A DNA stretch of 64,000 nt, from NCBI GenBank assembly GCA_030268105.1, contig BSDZ01000009.1, forward strand, positions 1,439,501-1,503,500, written 5' to 3'. Numbering within the stretch: the first letter of the stretch is position 1; every line of letters starts with the position of its first letter. The position numbers were made by a program, and so were the translations under genes. The notes beneath the pieces are model-generated. The model was not told the origin of the DNA. It saw only the letters and a list, made by a program, of their open reading frames with translations, and searched no databases. Of the stretch, positions 27,172 to 37,653 are shown piece after piece. Source of the stretch: Volvox africanus. Lineage: Eukaryota > Chlorophyta > Chlorophyceae > Chlamydomonadales > Volvocaceae.

Positions 27172-27545
27172 ATGGGTAAAAAGAAGGCATTCATCGATAA
27201 AAAGAAAGCCGTCACATATAGCCTTGTTTATCGTGACCCGTCTGAGGACCCAATTGGCGAGGATGGCGGCCAGCGAGTCCTCGCGCCAGTTGGAGGCGCT
27301 CGCGGACCGCACCCTCCATCAGAAGACTATTATGAAGACGGTTATTATGAAGACGAAGCTTCGATATACGACTCAGAATACAGCCTTTCCATGTCCAGGT
27401 GCGGATGCGCGCTGTTGTCGGCAACTTCCACAGCGACCCCGCTGCTCGCAGTGCCACTGCTGGAGAACAGAATCTGAAAACATTTCCACGAGATGCAGGT
27501 TCAAAATTTCATCCCCCGCTCATTTCTCCCACGGTCCCGCACGAT

Positions 27546-27576
<31 letters not shown>

Positions 27577-30500
27577 CTCCACCATTTGCCTCCCCTTACC
27601 AGCGGCCATTCCTCCGGCTCCTACGAAATACCCTTAGGTTTTTACTCTACGAAATTTGCCAAAACTTAAAACCCTGACCCACATCCCATCTCTCATTTGC
27701 CGCCGTTATTTTGGCCCCGTTTGGCAACCTCTTCACCGTTCCAGGAGCGCCACTGCCCACCACGATGCGTCGTACATACTGAGCGAGGAGCGCCGGCGGG
27801 AGCTCCTGGCACTGGGTTTTCCCGATGACGGATACGACTATCTGAAGCACATGCGGGATTTGGGTCGGGGCAAGGTGCCACCGACAGCAGCGGGCAGGGT
27901 GAGACGTTCTTTCCTTCTCGTAGAAGGGCATAACTGTTATTTTTGCGAAGTCCCCTCTAGGACGTGGACCGCTGGGGGGATAATGGATAATGGAATACGA
28001 CATCCTGTTGGCGTGGATATCCTTTCCCGCCATCCTATCGTTGTCTCAGAAGTGCTCTGTTAGGAGTAAATGAAGTGCGGTGGGAAGGTTGCCTATAATT
28101 AGCACCTGTGATGCTTCTAACCACACGGCTTATTTGACCACACGGTTTGCTGCATAGTACGGGAGCCGGCCCCAGTACGGCAGGCTTGATTTCGCACTCG
28201 GCTAGCCGGCTCGATGACATGCGGTGTGCGTATCCATCTTTGCTTTTATTTTGCTTTTTGTGATCCAGGGAGGCGTGGCGACAATTCCGGAAGATCAAGA
28301 GCTTGACGGATTCGATGAGACCGGCGAAGATGATGACGTCGACCAATGGCGGGACGAGGGACCCGGGAGCGATGAGGACTTCACTATTTACGATGAACCG
28401 GAGGCGGGGACAGGAGGGGGGGCGGGGGCTGTGGAGGAGGCGAGACAAGGAAAAAAATTAGATGCAGCGGTACTTGCTGCTGCTGCTGCTTTCGCTGAAG
28501 GTACTGGGCCGAGCACCTCCACTTCTGGCGGCGGCGGCCGCACCACAGGGGCAGCGGCAGCGGCAGCAGCAGCGGCAGCAGCAGCGGGCCCAGGCCCGGG
28601 CAGCGCTCACACCGCCGCCGCTGGCGCCCCAGCTGCCATGTCGACGAGGGCCCGCAGCGTTGGGAGCCGAAGGGTTGCGCGGAGTGTTGCGTCGACAGCA
28701 CAGACCCATGGGTCTGGCCTGGGTCCGTCAGTGTACGTACCGGCGGCGCGTCTCATGCCTCCGAAACCGGACGTCAAGGTGGTGGACGCGCGCAGGTGCG
28801 TGTCTTTACACGGAGAGAAGAGAAGCAGACCCACGGGTCGCATTGGTTTGCGGACTGGCTCCAGATGGGTCGGGCGGGAGTACGGCACTTCGGATCCGAC
28901 GCAAGACTCGCTGAGCTGGGACCCTGGGTGGGAAAGACTTAGCGCCGGCGGGCCTGATCGGTGGTGCGGGGTTTGACCGCGAATACGGTTAGTCCATAAG
29001 CACTCACTATTGTACGGAAGGCATTTATTTGGGCCCTGCATTTGAGCCGTTCGGGATCCATTGTAAATCAATCCTATGTATGTATATTGTTACAGTTGCA
29101 GTCGGAATTACTGTTTTACGACTTCGGTCTGTGATGTTTGGGCAGGCTGGTGGTGCGACCCAAGGGTCACGACGAGGCGGCGGCCGCTGCCACATTGGCA
29201 GAGGTGACGGCGCTCGCTCGCCATACGGAACTGCACGGCAGGCGCGGCAGGCTGTACCAGGTGAACACTCTGAGCGAATGTAAGGAGATTTTAAGGGACA
29301 GATCTGATTCCATACCAGACCGTACGAGTGGAAGCTTCGCACAGAGAAGCTTCGCGCCTTTTTTCATGGCGTCTTTTAACGTCTTACATAATGAACAGCG
29401 GAACCTCGCCCAGCATCATCTGCGGTGCTGTTTAGCCGCTGGCCACATGTGTTTCACATCTGCTGTTACACCGTATCGTACAATCCGTTAACTGTGGCGC
29501 CCGCATACCGCAGGACTTGGACGAGCTGGAGAAAAGCATGGTGGCGATGGAAAACGGCAACGATCCAAACCGTGCAGAGCAAGTGGAGGGAGACGAATGG
29601 GCGGTGTGGCTTGACGAGTTTGTTGCTGGCGGCGGCGACGGTGACGACAGCGGCGCCGTCGGCATTGCAACCGCCGCCATCAATGACGATGATGACGCCG
29701 GCAGCGGCGCTGCCGGGATGAGTGAGGACCCCGAGGAGGAGGACGAGTGGGTATTGAGACATCGTCACCAGCAGCATTTGGAGGAGGGCAAGTCAGGAGG
29801 GCATGGATCCGAAGGAGCGGCAACAGCAGCAGGCGGTGACGGTGGCGGTGGCGGTGGCGGCGCGCTTTCCTTGGCTTCGAGCTATTGGCGGCGACCTGAG
29901 CGCCGAGATCGTAAGGAGGCAAGCTCGGCTTTTGGGGTGGATATAACCACAAACAAATAATGAATATATATGTATACATTAAGATTTATTTAAAGGACAG
30001 AAGGGGATTTACAACGCCTGGCAGGTCATTAAAGATTTACAGACCGATATTAAGTCAGTGCTGCTGTATCCATCCGTTACCTACGACAAAAGTCTTTTCC
30101 AACCCTTTCCAGGGTTGCGAAGACTCAGTGCTTTCGCCGGTAAGGTGTGTTTCCATCCCGGTGTGTCAAATATTCAATGCAAGGGCTTTGAAGTTCTCGA
30201 CGCACAGTTTGAGCGGTTGGCAGTTGAGTACGACGACGCGGACATCGGTGCACTTGAAGACGGCCGATACAATGATGATGATGATGATGAGGAGGAGGAG
30301 GAGGAGGATCATGATCATCATGTTGACGGTGCAGTCGCCGTGCGTAAGCGAAGTAGCATCCGCGCCGTGCCGCCAGCCGCCGCCGGCACTTGCAAGCTGT
30401 CCGATTTCACTGACGTGCTTGATGAGTTCCTGAATGAGCACCGCGCGGCGGAGGCGTTGGAGGCGGAGGGGCTCCGGCCAATCCAGGTACGGCGAAATGG

Positions 30501-32469
30501 GAAATGTACGACAGTGGTGCTGTTCCACACGATTGTTGCTTCATCCAATCCTGTCAACTTTCGTAGTTCGTTGTACCGTGAACCGTTGCTTGATCTCTTG
30601 TCCAACGGCCTCTCGCGGTCGCCTGTCGGGCTCTCTGCGCGTGTAGGCCTCAGATGATGTGGCGTTGGCGGCGTCGAAGCCCGATCCAGAGGCACTTGCC
30701 GCAACAAGGGCCCGGATGAAGCGGCAAATGGAGGCGCAGTTAGCGGTTGGCATGGGCGCAGATGATGACGAGCCCGTACAAACGATCGTCGTACAGGTTC
30801 GTTGTCGTGCGCCGCTAGATTATGGCGTATTGACGTGCCCTGGAGGAGAGCGAGTGGTTTTCGGGGCTGGGTTCGTTCCACCAGTGTGTGCAGTTGTCAA
30901 AAGTGGGCTTTTGGAAAACGGGAGTGCGCGTGTGTATGTGCGTATGTGTGTATGCGCGTGTGCGTGTGTGTTTTGGTGGGTGGGGAAATGGGAAATTGTT
31001 TTGTATCGCATCGCTGTACATTCCGGCGGACCACCCTGTGCCCTCCTTGCCGCCACCATGCCCTCACTCCTCTGGGTCTTAGGAGGAGTCACTTGAAAAA
31101 TGGAGTTGGCAAATTTAGGCGACCTTGCCCAGCTAAGCGCTTCCCCCCCTCCCTGCCAACCCCGTGATCTGCCTCCCTGCAGGGCGTGGAACGATGGGAT
31201 TGTGAATCCATCTTATCCCTCACCTCAAATTTAGAGAATCACCCCGGCAAGATTGTGGAGCCCCAACGCCGTACAGGCGGCAAAGGAGGGGGCCTTATAC
31301 GGTTATCCGTAAAAACCGGCATGCCGGTTGTTCCAGGGGGAATGGCGGGGGATAGTCGAGGGCGGCCTGCCACTGCCCCCGCGATACAGGAGGACGAGGA
31401 GGAGGGGGCGAGCGGGGAAGGCAGCGGCAGTGGAGACGAGGAGGAGGAGGGGACAGGTAACTGGCGTTAGTGTGTATGTGCATGTGTGTGCAACCTGTGT
31501 GTGTGTGTTTCGTTGCCATATATCTTTCCTATACCTGCGCCCGTACCCGTGCTCGCGGCCTTTGAGCTTCAGGTATTGTCCATCTGGGCCCTAGTAAGGT
31601 CTTATTGTAAGGTCTGTCCAACGTTTTTGTCATAACACCACATCAGTACCCGCATCCGTACCCGCACTCCAGGGAGCGTGCTGGATCCGGGAATGCTGAC
31701 CCGGCGCAAGGGCGAGACGGCAGAGGAACGCAAGGCCCGGAAAGCGGCTGTCAAGGAGGCGCGCCGAAACCAACGAACAGCCAAAAAAGAGGTGTGAAAA
31801 CGAATATTGGAGTAGTGACCGGGAGCCCCGGGGGATCACACACGCAGTGTGACATGACAGGGGGGTTTGGGCAAAGGGGAGGAGAAGGTACTCATGAGCA
31901 TGATACTGCGAAGAGGGACCCTCAGGACCCTTTTTAGGGTTTTGGGGTTTCACACGCTAAGAGCCCCCGGGACCAGACACACGAACTTAGGAAACGCCGA
32001 AATACGGTTATGCTGCGAGTCTGCGGGTAGAGCGGGTGAAGGACGTAGCGGGAAGGAGCTACACTGTACGACACCGCGGCGTTCGGTTCACGAACAACGT
32101 ACGTTGCTTGTGGGATGGTGGTGCATGTACTCCTGCTGCTGCTGCTGGTGGTGGTGGTGGTGATGATGGTTAGATGGTTCATTTAGTTGATGAGGTTATT
32201 GTCATGCTAGCACACACGCATGTAAGATGGAGATGACGGCGACAACGGCGACTGCACAGTCAGGGGCTTTTCCGATTTCATTTGGTTTCCCTCACAGCTG
32301 CCGCTCTCCTTCTGTTCGTCCTCCCCTCTGTTTTATATCATTTACCGTTTTCGTTTTCCGTTTTCCGTTTTCCCAGATGAAGACGATGTTCCGGCAACAA
32401 GCGACTCGCGCTCAGAAGCAGACGGCTGGCAGGTCGCTGGCGGCGGGGTCCACCTATGTGATTCCGTGA
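27172..32469 (+). CDS. LTV1: LTV1-like ribosome biogenesis factor
   Basis: LTV1 acts in late maturation and export of the small ribosomal subunit (family knowledge). Exons: 27172-27398, 27745-27898, 28269-28795, 29146-29260, 29514-29910, 30194-30486, 30647-30796, 31183-31456, 31673-31791, 32377-32469; 2349 nt, 782 residues. Family signatures in order: start MGKKKAFIDKKKAVTYSLVY, QRVLAP, LGFPDDGYDYLKHMR (99-113), acidic GFDETGEDDDVDQW, LDAQFERLAVEYDDADIGAL, FTDVLDEFLNEH, ERWDCESILSLTSNLENHP (624-642), KTGMPVVP, and basic C-terminal GETAEERKARKAAVKEARR. It is much longer than the roughly 450-500 residues usual for the family because of Tyr/Glu-, Ala-, Gly- and Asp-rich insertions. The exon 5/6 junction (29910/30194) is the least certain. 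A TGTAA at 32632 may be the poly(A) signal. Confidence 0.93.
27546..27573. repeat. CA dinucleotide microsatellite
   Basis: Uninterrupted CA repeat inside LTV1 intron 1. Confidence 0.9.
28995..29056 (+). repeat. Dispersed ~60 bp repeat, copy 2
   Basis: Matches 20520-20585 in the same orientation (shared CATAAG, CGG-AGGC, TTTGGGCCCTG, GAGCC-TTCG). It lies in LTV1 intron 3. Confidence 0.45.
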
Positions 32470-32759
32470 GTGCTCAACGGCTCAACGGCTCAGTCATACT
32501 GCTGGGGCTACGGCCGGATGCTAATGTTATGCCAGTTACTAGCGCGCGGGGTGTAGGGGCGGGTTTGGCAGCCCAACTGGTGGCGCCCGTTGGACCTCAA
32601 CCCCGGTTCTGATGACGATTGACGACGTTTGTTGTAATGATATCATTTTTGACTGGACTGCAGGACTGCAGTACCAAACGTTTCTGTCGTACCAAACGTT
32701 TCTGCCGTAAAAAAGGATGGTTTGCTGTCCATACGGGGTAGAACGTTTGGCAGGAGAAC

Positions 32760-32850
32760 GTGTGTGCATGTGTGTGTGTGCATGTGTATGTGTATGTGTG
32801 TGTGTATGTATGTGTGTGTATGTGTATGTGTGTGTGTGTGTGTGTGTGTG
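32760..32850. repeat. TG-rich microsatellite
   Basis: About 90 bp of TG/TGTA/TGCA repeats. Spurious Cys/Val and His/Thr open frames on both strands result from it. Confidence 0.9.
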
Positions 32851-33390
32851 ATGTCACGTATCCAGCCGAGCACTTCCTCCTCTCCCCCCCTTCCCACACC
32901 GGAAGGGGAGAGGGAGGCGTGAGGGGCCTTTGGTTCGCGGACCAGAGGGCGCTTCTCATCTATGGGCTTCCTGCCACGCGATCTCCAAACGTTGGCCAGA
33001 AGACTTGCCTCTCATCCGCAGCAACCGGCCTTTACCCGGCTCCGATGGTATTTACACACGTCTCGCAGGCGTGCGTCCACCTAAAGTGATTGGTGTGGGC
33101 GCGTCACCGTTGACCCGCCAAGGAGTTACTTCATCCATTGCGGTTAGGCAAGAAGTTGGAGTTAGTCGAAGGATAGCTGGCATTGCATGTACCCGTCTTT
33201 CCTTGCACGCTGTCGGGTCTCTCCCCGAATAAAAAAACTATCTCGAAACAGAAAACTGCCTTGATAGGTCCCATCGCCCTAGATCCTGGCCGGCCCCTTC
33301 AGGGGGGGCTTTGGCCCATCGTCACCCAACTCCTCACCCGCCAATCCTTGTGAGAACACTCGTGCACTTCACCCCTGTTCAACCCTCATA

Positions 33391-33457
33391 CTTATGGGGG
33401 CCACCCACCGTCAGTGCTCACATAAAAGTGCACTGACAGGTGGGTGGGCCCCATAAG
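33391..33457. repeat. Near-perfect hairpin (inverted repeat)
   Basis: Left arm 33391-33419 (CTTATGGGGGCCACCCACCG then TCAGTGCTC) pairs with right arm 33429-33457 (ending GGTGGGTGGGCCCCATAAG) around a loop of about 10 nt, with few mismatches. Possibly a foldback element or MITE relic, or a structured RNA. No coding context. Confidence 0.75.
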
Positions 33458-34628
33458 GGGGGCCCAGGCGGAGAACCACTCCCAGGCAGTGCCCTCGATG
33501 GGCGTCTTCACGCCCCGTGCCGGTACTGACCGCACCAATATCCCACCAATTGAGGCGGGAGGTATCACGATAAGTTAGGTAGGATTAATGAGTGATATAA
33601 TTAGGAATCTAATCTCGGTTTGATTTGATGAAGACTAGTATTTTTGAGGTGCTTTCTCAGCACCGCAATTTTAAGTGGGAAATGAAAAGTGGGAAATTTT
33701 AAGTAACAGCGAGGTGACACGAAGAAAGTTGGACGATACAGTTCACAGACCGTCCGAACCGTCACAGTCGGTCGGCAGAGCCTGCGCAGAGTTGAATCCT
33801 AATTCCAATGCGGATCTGTCCTGTCCGCCTCTTTGGAAAGGAAAGGACCATACTTTAAATGGGGAATTTTGACAACAAATAAAACCCTCTATGGAGTGCG
33901 AATTAATATAGTGACAGTAATTGGAGGGCTCTTTTCCATGTGGGGGATGTGAAGATGCATTCAGACTCTCAGATTTTATGGTACAAGCTGCTTTTGCTTC
34001 TTCGGCCCTAATGAACCCAGAAGAGACTCAAGTTTCCGCCCAACCTGGAAACATATCAAATGAAAACGCCGAAATGGCACAGATGATCTTGTGAAATAAA
34101 AAGTGGCAAAAACAGAAAGAAAGAGGGAAATAAGGAAATAAACAATATCCACAATTATTGCCCTCGTCTATGAATGCCGTCCAGAACGCGTGCAATTTGA
34201 TGGTTTGCTGGTTGACCGGTCTCCTGGGACCCGAGATTCATTTAAAAAGTATACGTTTTTTGATCACTGCTAACACCATACAAATTCTTGGCCGCGCAAT
34301 TATTTTATTGTGGACGTGTTATGTATGGACGTCAAACTGGACAGTTGGCATAACATATAGTAAAGACCTAGCCAGTAAGAAACCAGGTATTCATAATCTT
34401 CTTAGTATCACACAATGCAAGGTATGCTTTTGGAAGGCAGTCTTAATCTTCATACCGTGTTTTCCGCATTGCACCCCTATGCACGGGACGAACGGTCAGT
34501 ACCGTTGAGGTTACAAATACCGTTCCGAAATCCCACCTCCCCTAATAAATCGAATTGCAAAATGACCTTCAAGAAATAACCTCATTACTATGGTCACAAT
34601 TTATTGCGACCGAGGCGGGCTTGTCCTG

Positions 34629-34670
34629 CTCCCGCCTTTTTCGTGCAGCCGTACAAACAACGTTTACAAA
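34629..34670 (+). promoter_or_regulatory. Conserved upstream block, WSC gene A
   Basis: CTCCCGCCTTTTTCG followed by GCCGTACAAACAACGTTTAC lies about 290 bp before the gene A start. A matching block precedes gene B (43406-43447). Candidate promoter element kept since duplication. Confidence 0.5.
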
Positions 34671-34931
34671 GCGCCGGAGATTTCATGAGATAACCAAGTT
34701 ATTTGTTTGTTTTTGCAATGCCTATGTCGAATTTTTAATGGCGTAAAGGCGTAGCTCGCTATAAGACTGATAAGACGGAGTGAGTACCAGAGAAGGTGCG
34801 TTCGTTTCCCCGGTAATAAACATTTACTATGTTTAAATAAACATGTTATAATCCATTACTTTGGTTAAATAAACAGGTTAAGAGTACACTAGGGCCGGTA
34901 ATTGATCTGGCGAGTGGTGCTCGGGTCCAAA

Positions 34932-37471
34932 ATGGTGCCAGTGAGACTTCTGTTCTCTGGTCTACTGGCCATGGTAATAGGTTTCGCCAGCCGAACGCAG
35001 TGCCTCCATATTGATCTCTACAAGGTATGTGTGTTTCAAACGGCTTGTTTTCATGCCTGCACGCTTGCCTGCCCCTACCTGACCACAGTCTGCGCACGTT
35101 CATCACACTCGACAACATGCAAATAAAAAGAAGTTTTTATGAATATTTTCGATGAATGTGTATAATTTCGTTCCGCGTGCTGGCAGGGCGATGCGACAGC
35201 TGCAGCTGCGCATTCCGAACTTCGCGCGAAGGGTCGAGGCCTTGCACAAGGTACTGATTACACAAATTGAAGAACTAAGAGTGGCCAAGAACAAAATAAT
35301 TAAATTTGCATTCGCGCCTGCCGCGTCCCGGATGCCGAGTTCGCTGCTTAACTTCCAACGAATTACATGTAATTTTAAAATACGGGATGTCCATCTTTTT
35401 ACCATCCCTTTCAGTTCTGACTAATCTCCAACGTCTGAAATCCACTGCCGCAGATGATACCGTTTGCTACGAGGGCTGCATGGTGCCACCCGTGGACGAC
35501 CCGACAGCCACTCCTCTGCCCCATCTGCTCTTCCAAGGCACCTCACCCGCTGCGCTCGTGGAGTGTTACAGCGCAGCCTTAAAGCTAGGCCTTTCATTCT
35601 TTGCCATTGTCAACATAACGAACTGCTACGGTGGCAACACAGCCGTACTTGGATGGGCTGTAGGCGATCCTTGCCCACTGGAATGCATTCCAGTACCGGC
35701 GGGCAGCGTGCCAAGCATCTGCGGCGGCTTGAACAGGGCCTCCGTCTTTAGCATGGGTGTCTGCCGTAAGTTCTGAACTACACCATTTCTCAACGTTATC
35801 GTCTCATGAATTGCAACAATGAAGTATGTGTCTTACAGATACGGGTCTGTGTGTTTTGTCCGTCCTAGGCCCCCCCCCTTACGGCCCTTCTGAGGAAGGG
35901 TACGGCATTCTGCTTTCCAGCCGGGGCAAAACATCATTTCTCGCCACGATGAAATTGCTGTGGACGTTCTAATCCGCACGACCACTTGGGTTATTGACCA
36001 CTTCCTCCTCCCCTCCACGCTCCACGCCGTCCGTCCACTATCCCGCTCCGCAGCGCACCTAAACGTGCCCTGTGCACCCGGCATCGATCCTCCACCGCCG
36101 TCGCCGAGTGGGCCCCCATTGCCGCCACCGCCTCCACCGACACCACCACCGCGACCGCCAGGACCGCCGCCCGTGCCTGTTACGGACATCCCTGACGCTC
36201 CGGAACCAAGTGATGTCTCCCCGTCGTACACGGCGCCGCCGCCACCACCATTGTCAGGTGAAGATATTGGTCGTAAAACCCGAACAAGGGCCCGTCGCCT
36301 TCGTCCCCAACTAACAATCAACATCTCTCTAGTCTTCTAAACTCCAACTCTATAACCCACCCACTTCCACATCAATGGATATGTTGCCTCTCGTGCTTAT
36401 CAGGCTTTTGCTCAGGGTTTTGACACGTGTGTTCGTTTCCGTTTCAACCTTATCTGGGCCTTATGGCTCTTTATCTTCCACAACGCCTTCGAGGATGCTG
36501 CATCTAAATGCTGGCTGTATGTGGCCACCCAGAGAGGGAGAGAGACCCAGAGCTGCCTAATCAAAGACCCAATAGGAAGGTTTCCTCAAATGGAGCGGCA
36601 GAACCTACCGACGCCTCTGACAGTGCCTACTTAGGCTGATTATCTATCGTTCAAAAGTGTGCCTGGTCTGACGCCCGACCTATATGAATCATGGCAGGTC
36701 TTGCTTGTCGGGAAGGTATGTCCATACTTGGGAATGAGCTGGAGAAGCTAAAGCTCAATCCCAAATTGTCGTCAGAGGCAAACTTTGCGATATGTCGGAG
36801 CTACTGTGTCGCGGACTCCCTTTGCAGCGGATTCTATTACAAGGTAAGCTGCGGTGGAAAAAGGTAAACAGGTATTGATTGGTGTGCGTTTGATTCTTTG
36901 TCTTGGACACCTGCTTTAGGAATTTTGCTTTTCTGCATTATCGGTATCGTCTATGATTGATATATATTTTACTGCCGTGTCTGAATGCAAGTAAGTGCAG
37001 GTGGTGGTAATTGAGGGAAATGGATGAGTGATGTGCGGGTTTTGTCTTCCTAGGGTTTCGGGTTTTAGTGTGCTTAAGAACCTAACTACATCATGGATTT
37101 TCGCCTGGAAAATCCAGTTGACGTCTGTTAGGCCGTTAAAGAGGTGTTCGTTACATGATGACGTGGGAAGTCTACATGGGTTGATCTAATTGTCCGCTGT
37201 TTTTCCTCCGGCGACTCCGAAACCCCACCCAAGACGGCTTTCCTTGGTTGCTCGTGAGGCTTTCTCTGAAGGTAGCATTCCTCTTCCCCTCTTGAAACTG
37301 TTCAAGTGCTCAGAACACTTCCCCGTGTGCCTTTACTCAACACATACACGAACCCCCGCGGCAACACCCCTGAACCGCCAGACCACGCAATGGTGCTATT
37401 TGATGTCGGACGTCCTCGCGTACAAGCACTACGGTACCTCGTACAAGGCCTGCAAAGTGATTCGTTACTGA
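34932..37471 (+). CDS. Secreted WSC / polyproline / PAN-like protein A
   Basis: Predicted extracellular or cell-wall protein. Exons: 34932-35024, 35187-35250, 35454-35765, 36054-36257, 36698-36843, 37382-37471; 909 nt, 302 residues. Residues 1-24 form a signal peptide (VRLLFSGLLAMVIGFAS). Residues 55-156 form a WSC-like domain: CYEGC, HLLFQGTSPAALVECYSAAL, ITNCYGGN, CGGLNRASVFSMGVC. Residues 157-224 are a Pro-rich linker (GPPLPPPPPPTPPPRPPGPP) like pherophorin/HRGP linkers. Residues 225-302 form a PAN/apple-like domain: ACREGMSILGNELEKL, AICRSYCVADSLCSGFYYK, WCYLMSD, final Cys in ACKVIRY. Exon phases 0-1-1-1-0 equal those of gene B, 9 kb away. WSC domains often bind carbohydrate, so a matrix role is inferred. 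Intron 4 also holds a coding-like stretch (36377-36620, SKCWLYVATQ) that I could not splice in. Confidence 0.8.
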
Positions 37472-37653
37472 ACAGCTGAACAGTGAGTAATTAAGTTATT
37501 ACATATACATTACTTCATCTATTTAGCTTGGTCAGACATTGGCAGACCTTAGAATCGCGCGATCGACTCCAATTCAGAGCTGTTCAGTAACGAATCAGCT
37601 AAGACCAAGCTAAATAGATGAAGTGATGTATATGTAATAACTTAATTACTCAC
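37458..37653. repeat. Interleaved long inverted repeats after gene A
   Basis: X (37458-37477, TGATTCGTTACTGAACAGCT) has a perfect reverse complement at 37578-37597. Y (37483-37533, 51 nt) has a reverse complement at 37603-37653 with one mismatch. The order is X, Y, X', Y', so the two stems interlock rather than nest. X contains the last codons and stop of gene A; Y' contains a TGTAA. Confidence 0.9.

Larger units (their letters stand above)
32470..34931. other. Intergenic stretch LTV1 to first WSC gene
   Basis: Holds the LTV1 3' UTR, a TG-rich microsatellite (32760-32850), a strong hairpin at 33391-33457, and an AT-rich region from 33550 on. The only long frames (for example plus 34158-34508) have unlike codon use and no motif. 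A block at 34629-34670 recurs upstream of the second WSC gene (separate entry). Confidence 0.6.

Noticed and set aside
28607..29071. 154-codon minus-strand frame
   Set aside because: Lies opposite LTV1 exon 3, whose family motifs are clear on the other strand.
30318..30881. 187-codon minus-strand frame
   Set aside because: Antisense of LTV1 exons 6-7.
32597..32959. His/Thr-repeat and Cys/Val-repeat frames
   Set aside because: Products of the TG microsatellite, not proteins.
34158..34508. 116-codon hydrophobic plus-strand frame
   Set aside because: AT-rich intergenic DNA, no splice sites or homology, codon use unlike neighbouring genes.
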